Below, piece by piece: positions 1 through 11,099 of a stretch of 64,000 bases of DNA. How positions within the stretch are numbered: position 1 is the stretch's first letter; each line of letters opens with the position of its first letter. This DNA comes from Guyanagaster necrorhizus (lineage: Eukaryota; Basidiomycota; Agaricomycetes; Agaricales; Physalacriaceae), in contig NW_025064902.1 of assembly GCF_019112545.1 (NCBI RefSeq), positions 604,623 to 668,622 on the forward strand, written 5' to 3'. The notes beneath the pieces were generated by a model that made no database searches, was not told the DNA's origin, and saw only the letters and a list, made by a program, of their open reading frames with translations. Position numbers and translations under genes: made by a program.

Positions 1-2523
1 TAGGAAAATGGGTTATCCTTACGCTCTTTCGGTGCCGGAAGGAGCGGAACTCGAGCCGCTGTTCCTTAAGCCATATGATGTCGTGGCCACCGAGGAGGTA
101 CTCTTGTGGAGCTCTCGGACCCGCGAATCATGTAGCGTTACCCTCCTACTAAACGGTCCTCTCCCTTGCCTCTTCTTGATGTCGACTTGCCTCCGTCGTC
201 CGCTCGAGAATCCTTGGTCGAAGGCAAGAGATTTGGGACCTTCACCTCCTCAGACCAACCTTTTCTCACCGCGAGGATATTTGCATCCGCCAACGCCACC
301 CGCATCGATACGGCTGATGGTCTTGATTATTCCCATCTGGGCTTCGGAGAGATGGAGCCTAGCGTCCGTGGTGGAGCCGCTTGTCTGTCTAGTGTTTGCC
401 CATCTGGAATCGGGACCCCGCGATTGGGCTGATATTTGCGCTAGAAGGGTGCGCATCTGCTCCCGTAGTAGAGTAATCATTGGCCGAGGCAACGCCAGCG
501 CTCCTCAGACCCCCCCGTTTTGATTTTCTGGATTCCCATTGGTGAGCGAAGCATTCTTGGCTCTCTCCCTTCCGTCGCCTTGAGGCCGCTCTCCACAGCC
601 TCGTGGACGCTGGCGTTTCTCCTAGCAGTGCTATCGAGTAATGCCCCCTTTCTCGTCTACCTGCTATTTCTCTTGAATCATCCATTTTTAGCTTCGACAA
701 GTGTCAGATGAATTCTATGGAAAAAAAACATAACATGCACATGTTGCTCGCCCACGCCCAGTCCTAGTCGGCCATTAGACTCCGTCAGCTTTTCCGCAGG
801 CTATGCGGTCAGGATACAACCGACCGATAGATCTGGCTATTTGGTACCCGCATCTGTCAGAGTAAGCAGCGTCTGAATGTCCATCTTTCTTTCTCAGCAG
901 ATTGGCGCGACATTCCTAAGACGACGACCCGCTACAACTCCCCTGCGTCAGAACCGACTCCCGTACGCTATGATGACTTAGAGATGATTCGTCTTTCCAC
1001 CGTATCATCGACCGATAACATCACTTATCTTTAGCAGAGCCTGCGCCCGCTTGGAGTCCTTTGCCCCATCATCCGCAACAAACCCGGTGAAGCCATGGTC
1101 ACAAAAGAAAGGTGATGGATCGATCCATTCATGCTCTGACGAGTCCTCTCTTTTAAGATAAACGTCTCGACGCTTTGTCGCCTTGGTCACGTCCGCCATA
1201 CGTGTGCCATCCATCACGCTACTGTGGAAGGGCGTAGCACACCACCAATTACACCGACGAGATTCGGTATTACCTTTTACTCTCCCAAAGTTTGCAATTA
1301 CAAATTTTTTTTAGAATCTGATCCATTGTCAAAACTACGCAAGTGTTTGAAGTTCAGTACTGAAGTGCTGATCACATTCCACCGTTAGTCGCAGAGCCAT
1401 CCTCGGTGAGGTCACATTTCCCCCTTTCATAGTATGAAGCTGCTGTTCTGCTTCAAGTGGCCATTCAAGTGCTCACTGGACCGTATAGCTTTGTCTCCAT
1501 GTGTGAGACTACGTTCCTCCCAAGAGATAACATCGCCATTCTCATTTTTAAATTCTGTAGACTGCCGATTATCTAACCATTAGGAAAGTCTCACTCGCAG
1601 CACAGGCGAATCTGCATCATTGGAGTTCTCCTGAAACTTCAGCGTTGAATTAGCATTTCATTTAAAATACAGATTACCTGCTTCTCTGGTACGAAATGAT
1701 AGTCTTACCAGCTGACCCAACGTCAAACTTAGCCTTCCTCATTCTCCCTTGATCATAGATCATATGCCAGTTTCTCGCCCGCCCAGGCTTGTTAGTGTAA
1801 ACAAATCCTCGTCGTCCCAACGACCCGTATACCTTCCAAGAACTGTTCAAATTCGGAGATTCGGCCGCAACCTCACAGATCCGACGCGATGCCCAGAACG
1901 GCACAACACGTGCACCAGCCCACCCCAGGACACCGACAATCCTAGTCGGATTATCAGCGCGCAGCGAGTGTGTTCTCCGAACCTCGCGGATCTTCTCCAC
2001 CGCCTTGTAGATCTGTTCTAGGACCTTGCTCTGTAGATACACGGCAGTGCGGGTAGGCTCCAATCGCCTGCCACTCCCAAACTATTATTCCAAATGCCGA
2101 CAGATTACCGCTAGTAACCATCCTTCCCCTGATCATAAATGGACAAAAGTCAGCGGAGCGGGGAGGGGGGGGGGTTGGAGCATCCAGAATGGTGACACGT
2201 AGCCTTGGTGTTCCCGGGAGCGTGAATGCTTCCTATCTCGCGAAAGTGACTCTAGTATCGTGATGTAAATGTCTCTCGCAGACCGTCGAACAAGGTGCAA
2301 GGTGCCTTTGCACGGAGGTTAGGGACGCGAGCATTGTCGGATGGAAGCTTTTCCTTTGATCTGGGACATGCTCAGGGTCCAGACGCGTTCGAGGAGAAAG
2401 AAGAATCGAACTACAAATACAGTGGCACGCCGGTAAAAGTAGTGCACATCAGACATACGCCACGCCATGGAGGGTCTCAGACCTACAAAGACGTCTCGAG
2501 GGGTACAGCCGTGAAGAATCGCC
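1..2523. other. Region without a supported gene
   Basis: I find no gene model that holds together here. Several open stretches exist on both strands in the first 700 bases, but they overlap one another and none shows a family motif or consistent splice sites. A minus-strand stretch at 1674-2063 is listed separately. A run of ten G residues lies at 2165-2174. Confidence 0.5.
1674..2063 (-). CDS. Possible fragment of an unrecognised protein
   Basis: A 129-codon open frame on the minus strand. Its middle part, with Trp, Gly and Arg-rich segments such as GVLGWAG, SLGRRG and ARNWHMIYD, looks more protein-like than its surroundings. Near its 3' end a GTAAGA donor follows the codons KFDVGSAG, so the true exon may end there. 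A second frame just upstream (to about 2136) also looks protein-like but is out of register, which would need an intron or a frameshift. I recognise no family, and the call may be wrong. Confidence 0.2.
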   Translation of the reverse strand: MEPTRTAVYLQSKVLEQIYKAVEKIREVRRTHSLRADNPTRIVGVLGWAGARVVPFWASRRICEVAAESPNLNSSWKVYGSLGRRGFVYTNKPGRARNWHMIYDQGRMRKAKFDVGSAGKTIISYQRSR

Positions 2524-3323
2524 CTACACAACCACTTCATACTTCTTAAAGCTCTTAACCAGCCTTTCCCACCGTCCACCATGCCACACCGACAAATCCT
2601 TCCACTCAGGGCTATCCTCGCCGAAAATGATGCGAAAAGACAAGATCCACCCACACATAGTGACGTCCGCGAACGTAGGCACGTTTCCCATAACAAACGG
2701 GTCCCCCTTCGCTATCCACGCATCAACCTTGCCAAGGTCATGCTTAAAGAGCGCCCATTGCTTCTCTCTATGCTCCCCATGCGGTATCATCTCTTCAAGT
2801 GTCATCCCGAATGTTTCCTCCCTCGTTCGCCTGAAGAACGCCTGGCTTGGTGGATGCAATATTGCATTTGATGCAGGGACTAAAAATGGAATTATCGCCA
2901 TGATGTGCGCTTCAAAGGCAGATGTGAATGCAGCTTGTAGGGCTCGTGTACCGGGAGGGAAGAGGGACGGAGTATAAGGGTAGGTGGCATTAAGATATTC
3001 GGCGATAGCGGCTGATTCGGATACGATAGCGCCAGTTGACAAGTCATTAATGAGCGGGAGGAAGTAGTATGGTGTCATGCCATCAGGCTGGGTCGCGCTG
3101 GCCGATACACCAAGCCTCTTGTATAACGCCTCGATATCAGGGAATTCAATCCATTCTGTACGATACGGGATGCCCTTGAAGTTTAGCGCGTATCTGGGCA
3201 ATGATAAGAGACGGCCTGAAACGGACACAGGATACTATCTGACCTCGCTTTCCACGTATTAGGAGAACATGCATTGATGGGTAATTTTGAAGGGATATCG
3301 TAGAAGATAATGGTCGTCGACAT
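2524..3323 (-). CDS. Glutathione S-transferase-like protein
   Basis: Two exons, 3244-3323 and 2524-3193, joined across a 50-nt GT-AG intron, give 249 residues. The splice restores a continuous thioredoxin-like N-terminal domain: MSTTIIFYDIP, then YALNFKGIPYRTEWIEFPDI, then the SESAAIAEYL element that in GSTs contacts the glutathione gamma-glutamyl group. The C-terminal half (about residues 110-235) is the all-helical GST domain with the late motif PTFADVTMCGWI. Such fungal GSTs conjugate or transfer glutathione in detoxification or in aromatic breakdown; the substrate cannot be read from sequence. Length and domain order fit the family. A decayed second copy lies 7 kb downstream in the same orientation (10440-10985). 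The start was chosen because it gives the conserved beta-1 strand. Confidence 0.85.
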
Positions 3324-5137
3324 GATGGTTGATCGATAAGATGCGAATGAGATCGGCTTCAACGATCCGAGTTTGCATTTATCTTATTCCGCGGACAAGC
3401 GATCTGACCCTTCTCTCCCCAAAATCAAAAAATTTAAGCATCAAGCACAGTTTCTCCAAGTAATGGCCCACATCTTTCGGACAGAACTGGCAAAGGATAG
3501 CGACAGGCGAGATTCGTAGATAATATGCATCCGGAGGGGGGGGGGGGGGCCCCTAGTCGCTTCAATGGATAAGGGAGTGGCGTCGTAGCTGTATCAAAAA
3601 AGGGTTGCTTAGGTTGAAAGTTGTGAACATCCCGAGTTCCGTTCGCTCCAAGACTATTAGAGGTAAGCTAGACGCAACGAGGCCTAAGTGACAGACGTAC
3701 GACCTGTGAAAGTTTCCTTCAAGAAAGATAGCAGAGTCAATCGCTCAACAGGACTTTCAGTATTCCTTCGTATCGCCGCTAAGTCTCGCCCTATCTGCGC
3801 CCTTCAAGGTCGCATCCAAATGAAGCCACGGTCATGCAGTATCGAGGTCGACGAGAAATTCGGAAGCGATGGCCATCGTCATCGCTAAAAAAGAAAAGTG
3901 TCGTCGCTCTTTGGCCGCTTCGGACAGGGCGGTCCGTCGGGCCGGTCATTGGGCCATCACTACCCTGGTTCGGTTCCTCCACTTGTCCTCCCCAACAGCG
4001 ATCTACTTCCAGCCATTTGTAAAATCGGGAGCTCCTTTCGATTCGTCTCTAGTTCCCTCGGAGCCTTTATGTTGCTCAGTATATGACAACTATTGCTTCT
4101 CTTTACTCTGCCCAAAGGGCCAGGTGATAAACATTAAACAGTGATTCCTTCAAATTCGTGTTGAAATTGGAAGGAACGAAGCTGCTTTTGAGAGGTTCCG
4201 ATCTCCGTCGGGTCTGTCTGTTTATGTACTTTCAGGGGTCTATCATCTTACGGGGTCTCTTCTTACGGCCATGAGATTGTAGCGGCAAGTCTGAAGCAGG
4301 TTCCAAGGCCCCTGGCCTGGAGAAGAAGCCTTTTGTGGGATTTCCATAAAAATAAGCCTGGGGTCGCCATGACAGCTCAGGGTGAATACTGCAAGTATTT
4401 TACTGACTTCGCCGCCACAGAAGCCTCCACCTCCCACAGGGCTGCCTCTGTCTTCTGACATATGCAAATCACTCATGTTCACATTATGTCTCACGCCCCT
4501 GCAGGCATGGTCGGGGAACGTGTGATCTCGAGTCGTTTCTGGCTAGGACGGCGCGTTTCTGAATCCCAGAATCGACTGAGGGGGGGTGTAATGACCGATC
4601 TCGTTCTTTGAAGGATACGAAACTGAAGTACGGTACGTGCAAAAAACCGAGATACCTGACAAGTGTCATTTATCCGCGTTCTAAGTGCGAAATGAGCCTC
4701 AATTACTGCGCAACCGAATGTGCCTTTGTGGCTATGGAACATAATTTTTCCATGCGTCATAATTAGCGAATGGCACACGAGCGCTCGAGTCTAGACTGGC
4801 TATGTTAGTTGACCAATCTGAATATCGAATCTAACTCTGAACAATGGGACGCCACTAAAAAAAGTTTTTCAATAGCCTTCAAGCTTCGCCACAAGTGTGA
4901 TCCTCCTCTCTGAGTAAAACTGCACTATTGCCTCCGATGCTTGATTGCTTCTTACGTCCCAAAAATTCCGCCACCCCACCCATGATCTTCTCAAATTTCC
5001 CAGTTGATCGGGGTTTGATCCCTTCCCTTCTCTACTTTATAACGCCCCCCTCATTACTTCTGGATCGTCCTATCCCTATCCTTCCCCGGCTGGAAGTCGC
5101 TTTCTATCCCTCTCTTACCCCGCCCACGCTGAAAAAA
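3324..5137. other. Intergenic region
   Basis: No supported gene. The short overlapping open frames at 3688-4144 and 4243-4778 are not consistent with one another and carry no recognisable motif. A 14-G homopolymer followed by four C lies at 3536-3553, a site prone to slippage and assembly error. A TATA-like element (ACTTTATAAC) near 5033-5042 could serve the small gene starting at 5138. Confidence 0.5.
3536..3549 (+). repeat. G homopolymer
   Basis: Fourteen consecutive G residues followed by CCCC. Other G runs in the window: 2165-2174 (10), 50783-50791 (9) and 62753-62760 (8). No function is inferred. Confidence 0.9.
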
Positions 5138-5377
5138 ATGTGCCTTTACATAACCTCCCAATACACCTACACCTGCGGGAAAGTCAGCACCACTGAGAAC
5201 CGCGTCCAATGCCCACACCGCCAAAAATACCTCTCCGAGAAGCGCGCATGGTTGGATGGCGCCGCGGCCCCCAAGTGCTTATGCGACGGGATCCCAAAAA
5301 AGGAGAAGAGGCGCGTCGAAGTGGGGAAGCCGTGCAAACCGAACTGCCCGTACATCGCGTACCCAGAGTTCCAGTGA
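5138..5377 (+). CDS. Small cysteine-rich conserved fungal protein
   Basis: A 79-residue protein starting MCLYITSQYTYTCG, with cysteines spread along the chain (CGK, QCPH, CLCDG, KPCKPNCPY). The general form, beginning MC with paired Cys and His, resembles a class of short fungal proteins that may bind a metal, but no function is known to me. It has no signal peptide, so it is probably intracellular. The frame is open upstream to 4928, but the residues there are proline/leucine-rich and unlike coding sequence, so I chose the ATG at 5138. The stop codon overlaps a good GTGAGT donor at 5376, and a branch site plus CAG follows near 5425-5435, so a terminal intron changing only the last residues is possible. 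Confidence 0.5.
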   Translation: MCLYITSQYTYTCGKVSTTENRVQCPHRQKYLSEKRAWLDGAAAPKCLCDGIPKKEKRRVEVGKPCKPNCPYIAYPEFQ

Positions 5378-6165
5378 GTCTCCTCCCCCCTGTGCGCGTT
5401 TTTTAAAGGACGATGATGATCTGACTGGGACAGTGAATAGTCGGCCATACAATTCCCGCTACGAAGCGAGGTTTCAAGCGTGGACTTCGTCGCGGTAGTG
5501 ACGCTCCTCCAAAAATCAAAAAAAATCCAGCTGGCCATGGAACATTCATTTCGTTGTGTGCTATCCATTTTCGCTCATTGTGTAACCTCGGAACTTGCTA
5601 TCTGTCGTCTATCTGAATGTACGATACCTTCATTATCGGAAAGAGTACGGTACAAACTGTACCAATCGAAACATTCCCTCGATACATCTCTCTTACTTAC
5701 AAACACAAAATTAATACAATGTACCAGTATCCCTTGACTATCTAGCAGGACATCATGTCAGGTTATCTTGTGTTCTTTGGTGACTGTAAAATGTCTGAGT
5801 AATTCTGGTATAGAAAGCCGAGAGATTTAACGTCGTCAAATCAGACTTGATCTCTATTTTAATCATAGTGATTTCCACTTTCTCTGACGAGGGTTAATTT
5901 TTATCATCGGCTCCACATATAATGGGGAATAAAGACTCCTAGCAAGATGGGAGAAAGGACCCGTCTCAGAGCCAACAGCACGATCGATCTCGCTGTTTTG
6001 ACATCTCGGCCTCCGAGTCAAGGACTTTTTGCACACTTTAAGCCATGTAAAGATAGAAACACGATGATATTTAATCAAAACAGGAGCAAAAGAGTAGCAG
6101 CAATATATACTCAGCCACTTTGCGGCAGTGTACACCAACATGTGTATCGCTTTCCGCTAAACAGA
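5378..6165. other. Intergenic region
   Basis: Lies between the small Cys-rich gene and the 3' end of the pectinesterase. It is AT-rich, especially 5600-5900, and probably carries the 3' UTRs of both converging genes. I see no gene. Confidence 0.5.
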
Positions 6166-7612
6166 TTACAGATAATCGCTATCCACCCAATCCGCATAAT
6201 CACTACCCAAAACATCCGATATCGTATATCCGCTCGTCGAAGTCAGTATCGTACCAAACGATGCACGAGTACTATCAGACGCCCCATCCCCTGAAAAAAA
6301 AAAAAGTCCAGTAGCCACTCACTCACCACGAAGCAGCAAGTTCGAACGTACCAGAACTGTTGTATTCAGCAAAGGTGACATCGGCGGTATTGGGTTCGCT
6401 GCTGGACCATTCCTCCCAGCCAGCACTGTTGATCAAATCTCCGAGCGAGCAGGAGGTGTAGACGACCCTATTTGGTCCACGATCAGCCACCATTCATACA
6501 CAGGTGTATGGAGCTGATGACACACCGAGCATATGCTCCCCACGGCCGACCAAGGAACACTAGCCCCTCAAGAGACGCCGTTGCCGAGCTGCTAGTAGTG
6601 ATAGTCGATTCGTTAATGACATCTGAGACGGATCGAACGTAAAAACCCGGGACGCAACAAGAAGCAAGTTCACTAGTACTCACACAGACTCACTCCATCC
6701 GACGATGAGCGTCCGTTTGCGGTAATTGCTCCGGCACCCACGGAAGCAATCGTGTTCTGGTGGAAATACGCCCGTGCATACTGACCGAAAATGTAGTCGA
6801 CCGCTCCTTCGATGTAACAGGAGCCATAGAATTGGTTTCCCGTTTGTGCGAGCACTGTATCCTGATAGCTGTTCGATTACGGTCAGACACCACTCGTCCT
6901 AGAACACAGCTACGAGGGATGTCTTGCCTATAGAAGCCCACACCATAGTAGCCGTGATTTGTTCCGTAAGCACTCAATGCCAGTGCCTGACCATCAGTAC
7001 TAGCTTCACCGTACTAGAACGTATACGATCAAAAGACCTCTCATACCAAAACTTCCTACAGGCGTACCGTATTTTTCACATTGACGTTGTACAGAGCAAA
7101 GTCGTCCTTGTGTACGCGCAAGGTCCCAGTCGAGTCATCATCATCCGCACTGGCAAGAGACAGCGAATAAGTGATAGTAACCGTATTGCTCGCGTAGCTA
7201 CTGGTATCAGAGGTCTGGCCCATGATCTGAGCGACGGACATCAGCACGGCTCCGATTTGCAAAAAGAGGCGAGTATGTAGTATGTACCGTCGTCTGACCA
7301 TCGCGATCGATGTAGACTTGCTCAGTGTAGGTACCTAAACAGTCTCTAAAATGGATGCTCGAGCAGGAAGCCCGACTTACCTTCATAAATGAAGATAACC
7401 TGGTCAGTCCCATCGTCAGCGAGCGAGTCGACGGCAGCCTGCACTGTGCTGTATTCCCCGGACGCTGCTCCACTACCTCTCACAACAACAGCACCCGTTG
7501 GTGCAGAAGTACGGCTTTCGCGCTTCACGACGGGGTTCGCATTGGCCAGGCGGCTGGCAAAAAGAACGATAAGATAAAAGAGCGTCAGAGATCGGAGGGC
7601 AAGGAACACCAT
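6166..7612 (-). CDS. Secreted pectinesterase (pectin methylesterase, CE8)
   Basis: Eight exons (7381-7612, 7288-7334, 7068-7226, 6928-7013, 6684-6868, 6526-6622, 6352-6467, 6166-6290) give an intact 348-residue protein; all phases agree. The enzyme removes methyl esters from homogalacturonan, opening pectin to depolymerases. Residues 1-25 form a signal peptide followed by a KR site, so it acts outside the cell. Family motifs occur in order: GTYTEQVYIDRDG, VKNTYG, the YQDT glutamine, VDYIFG with a catalytic Asp, and GLVFLGRPWG with the Arg that holds the substrate; the product has the expected fungal length. Intron 4 begins with GC rather than GT (AG|GCAAGA), a genuine-looking GC-AG intron. 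The final intron has a long T run before its acceptor. A TATTTAAA box lies 35 nt upstream of the ATG. Confidence 0.92.
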
Positions 7613-7646
7613 TTTGTGTTGGTTTACATCACAGCTCCCGCCATCC

Positions 7647-7654
7647 TTTAAATA
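7647..7654 (-). promoter_or_regulatory. TATA-like box of the pectinesterase gene
   Basis: TATTTAAA on the minus strand, about 35 nt upstream of the start codon at 7612. Spacing is short but within what compact fungal promoters show. Confidence 0.4.
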
Positions 7655-8183
7655 CTGGCAACGGCGGCTTTGTATAGGATCAGAACGTGTTGCTTGAACG
7701 ACCGGGCGCAGCAGCGGGGCCGCGACATCACTGGATTTGCAACTGCAGAAGATTCCATCCGAGGTTCAACCGGAGAGAGGCAATGTTTTGAAACATCTCG
7801 CGTAGTAGGTTACGGTGCTGGCGCCAAGGCGGATTACGGGGCGGATCCAGATCTATTTTTGGTTTATTCTGAACAGTTATAGCGAGGATCTGCAAGATTC
7901 CGGATTTTTTCAGACCTTTTTCCTCTCTCCGGAAAACTTGAGTGCTTCGAATTCGCTGCCAGAGTTCCGTGTACACCATAGGATGGTCAATTTCGGCTAC
8001 GGATGCCACCGCAGGCCAATTGCCTTAATTCGCGAATCTAGCCTGGGACTCTGGAAGAAATATCGTTGTTAAAAAATTCTTCGGAAAGGATTACACTTTC
8101 TCTAAATATGCAGCCCGCACCTAAGAGCCCACAAGATAACCGCCGCTTTGTGTTACGCTGCATGATATTCTCATACTCGTCCA

Positions 8184-9727
8184 TCAACAGTACAGACCCG
8201 ACGTAGCCCGGCAAGTTTTCAATCGATCCTCGGACCGAGGGAACAGGGCACCCCGCAGCTTCTCGTCCCAATTCAAACCAGACTCGTCTCGACGGGGCCC
8301 AACAATTTTCAGTTCGTTCACCACTCCCTGCGCGACTCGAGAAGCCATGACACCATCCATGCTGTCGAACGACGACAAAAGAACCAACAACTCCCTGTAT
8401 TTCTCGTTATCGACACTATGCCTGTCCTTACTCAGGTCAGCAAGAGCCACGATGCCCATATCTTCGGCGCGGTGTTGTCGAAGCTCATCCTGCCAGGTCC
8501 ACCTCAGCTTCGGGAACGCAAAGCCGACCTCGATGGAGGGCGCCATAGTCTCATTTGCCAAGTTCTCGGCCGTCCAACGCAGTAGTTCCGTGCCATGTTC
8601 GGCCTTCCTCCTGACGTAGAGCCCTAGCGTCCGAAGGCACGGTAGAGGAATTACTGAAATTGGAGATCAGAAATGTAGCATCGATCGGATAATAGTTGGT
8701 CTGACTCACAGTCATTGCTTAGAGAAAAACACAGCCGAAGCTCCTCGATGTGCTCACGGGCCCTTGCTAGGATTCGCTCCAGGATAGCGCAAAGCTCGGA
8801 GGAGGGCTTGTCGTAGTCCATGACGCAGGGAATGGAAAGACACTGAAGTCCTTCAATATCGAATGGGGAATCACCGCTGACCATGAAAGCCAGCACATCC
8901 TCCATACGCTGGCAGCCTATACCTTCGAAGCTGATCGTCTTGATCCTGCGCTCACTCACGACGGCGTAGGGTCTACCGCGTGAATGAAAGAGCCACTGTT
9001 TCCACATCTCAGAGCTCCCAAAACTGCTGTAATTGCCGTAGAAGGCTCCGTACCCTCGAAAGTGGACATGCTTGAGATGACTACAGTGCGCAAGCAGCGC
9101 TATGATGACGGGAGCGGGGAACTCTACTGCAGCCCCGTTGAAGAGCTGCAGCGTGAGCTCCCTGATCCTCCCAAGGCACGAATCTCGGAATGCCTGCGTT
9201 AAGGCAGCCATAGAGGGATTCTCATCGAAGTACAGCTGCCCGAGACTCAATCGCTCGACGCGCTGAAATCCGGGGAGGCTGCCAAGAATGCCTACCAGTT
9301 CTCCGACATGTTGGAGACGGAATCCTAACACGTGAACACGATCTTCTGACCGAACGATCTCCTGAACGCCCTCGAAATCGTTAACCAAGTCGCTGAGATA
9401 GGGAGGGCTCTGCGACATGCAGGCATCCCAAGACCATACATTTGTGGTCCCCGCTGGAAGAGAGGCATTAGCAGCGAAAAAATAGTCTGCTGAGGAGCTA
9501 GACAATGTGGGGTAGACTCTGTAGAGTCCAGGCTGACAGAAATTGGGAAACGTGAGCATAGTTGAAGAGTTAAACAGAGAGTGATTCGGCCTCTTGTTAA
9601 TCTTTATTTGCTCTGTTGTCTTTGTCCGGATTTGCGCAGGAAAGCCAATGTTATTAGGTGGCAGACTGAACCTAGTGGCGACAATTCTTCCAAATAGGGG
9701 ATGAACCCGGGGACGCAGGGCCATCAT
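8184..9727 (-). CDS. F-box/LRR-type hypothetical protein
   Basis: Two exons, 8710-9727 and 8184-8653, joined by a phase-1 intron with a GTGAGT donor, give up to 495 residues. The middle (about residues 110-330) has irregular leucine-rich repeats of the kind that follow F-boxes in basidiomycete proteins, for example RVERLSLGQLYF, RIRELTLQLFNG, HLKHVHFRGYG and RRIKTISFEGIG. The last third continues with LRTLGLYVRRKAEHG and a helical tail. No F-box is visible at the N-terminus; the start may be the ATG near 9559 (MLTFPNF), with the upstream part non-coding, or a first exon may lie further upstream. Near the C-terminus another frame also looks coding, so the end is uncertain. Such proteins commonly act as adaptors of SCF ubiquitin ligases; that role is inferred. 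Confidence 0.6.
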
Positions 9728-10439
9728 TATGCAAAAATGTAAAACGGACGGAGAAAATGTGAGATGTTGTCTGTCAAATTTGAATCGTCAATGACGCAAT
9801 TAACACGACTGAGACAAAGAACTAACCTAGCATAAGGGAAAAGGAACTCGTGGAACGTAAACAAGCGCAGGACTATTGAGGACATGGGCCAGAGCATTCG
9901 AAAGTGGCACTGAATAGCATACATAGATTCTGAAGGTGTTGTGGGTGTCTATTGAGCGAAGCAACTCCCATCGAAGAGTCGTGTGGTCTATGACGTTCGT
10001 CACCTCGTTGAATTCTCATTTATCCGGGAGACTTGGAGGAAGAGGATATCTGTACCATCATATCGTTAAGCAAAGAACAATAATAACAATGACCTACTAT
10101 GGCCAGTTCAGGAGGATACCAGAGGAACGAAAGATCCAGGCCCTTTTGCCGAACAACTCCGATCTGTACGTAAGCAATATTTTTTTCTGTTCATGCAGGC
10201 TTGACATCCCACCGATGCCCTGTAAGCCGGGTATGGACAATACACCACCAATAGATCGCCCAGGATGCGCAGAGTCAGAATGCGGACGTCATAACAGACC
10301 GAGTCGCTCACACTGCGAAGGGTCTTATTGCCGAGTTTCAGAGGATAACCAGGCGGCACCACATAGCTGCATCTGTGCAGTATCAAGTTGGGAGCCCTCC
10401 AACTGGACCTGCTCCTTAGCGCTAGATGTTTCTCCTCCT
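9728..10439. other. Region without a supported gene
   Basis: Probably upstream sequence of the F-box/LRR-type gene plus flank of the GST relic. Open stretches on the plus strand here run antisense through the relic and are not believed. Confidence 0.4.
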
Positions 10440-10985
10440 GCGCGACAACCTCATACGTCTCGAAACTTGCTCAACCTGCTCCACCGGTCATCATGCCAGA
10501 TGGATAAATCTTTCCGCTCTGTGTTGTCATCACCAAGAACGATATGGAGACATGAAAAGACAGTCACGTCGACAAACAGGCAGTGTTTTGCTCGTAACGA
10601 ACATGCGCCCTTCCGTCAACCACTGATTCCTTCCCGAGATCATTGAACACCACCCCCTGCTTCTCTTTGGTTCGGAAAGCAGATTCATCTCTTCTATCGT
10701 CGCTCAGAACAAATCCTCCTTCGCCTGCTTGTCTGCTCAGATCCAAAACCATGGAGACAAGAGGGATAAACGATGACGTTATCACAACTTTGACGTGGGC
10801 TTCAAGGCAGATATGAATGCAGCGCACAGGGAAGAAAGACGGAGAGTGTGAAGATAGGCAGCTTTTAGATAGTCGAGGATGGCGGCTGAAATGGATAGCG
10901 CTATCCTGCGAATCATAGTGGAAAGAAGTAGTGTGGCATCACCGAGTCATTCTGGGTAGCACTGGCTGATACACCACATTGTGAT
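10440..10985 (-). pseudogene. Decayed glutathione S-transferase copy
   Basis: This stretch aligns base by base, with many changes, to 2560-3110 of the intact GST gene in the same orientation. Shared anchors include the block around CCACCG..CATCATGCCA (near 10480, against 2570), the run ending GGAGACATGAAAAGAC, the block GGCTTCAAGGCAGATATGAATGCAGC near 10798 (against 2908), and GTAGCACTGGCTGATACACCA near 10954 (against 3087). Internal gaps and stop codons prevent any full GST reading frame, and the first exon is not visible. It is best read as a duplicated gene under decay. The alignment was made by eye; a pairwise alignment would fix its borders. Confidence 0.75.
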
Positions 10986-11099
10986 TTTATCGTTGATTGA
11001 TCGCCCCGACCATGAGATCGGCCTTGTTAGTCTAAGTTTTCACTCGTCCTGTTGCAAACGAAAGGACGCGCTGCTAGAAACATCAGTAACTAGTATATC

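Noticed and set aside
8..711. Overlapping open frames on both strands at the left end
   Set aside because: They contradict one another and none carries a domain; a transposon origin was considered but no repeat ends or enzyme motifs are visible.
9936..10646. Long plus-strand open frame of 236 codons
   Set aside because: It runs antisense through the GST relic, shows no domain and lacks a promoter or splice context.
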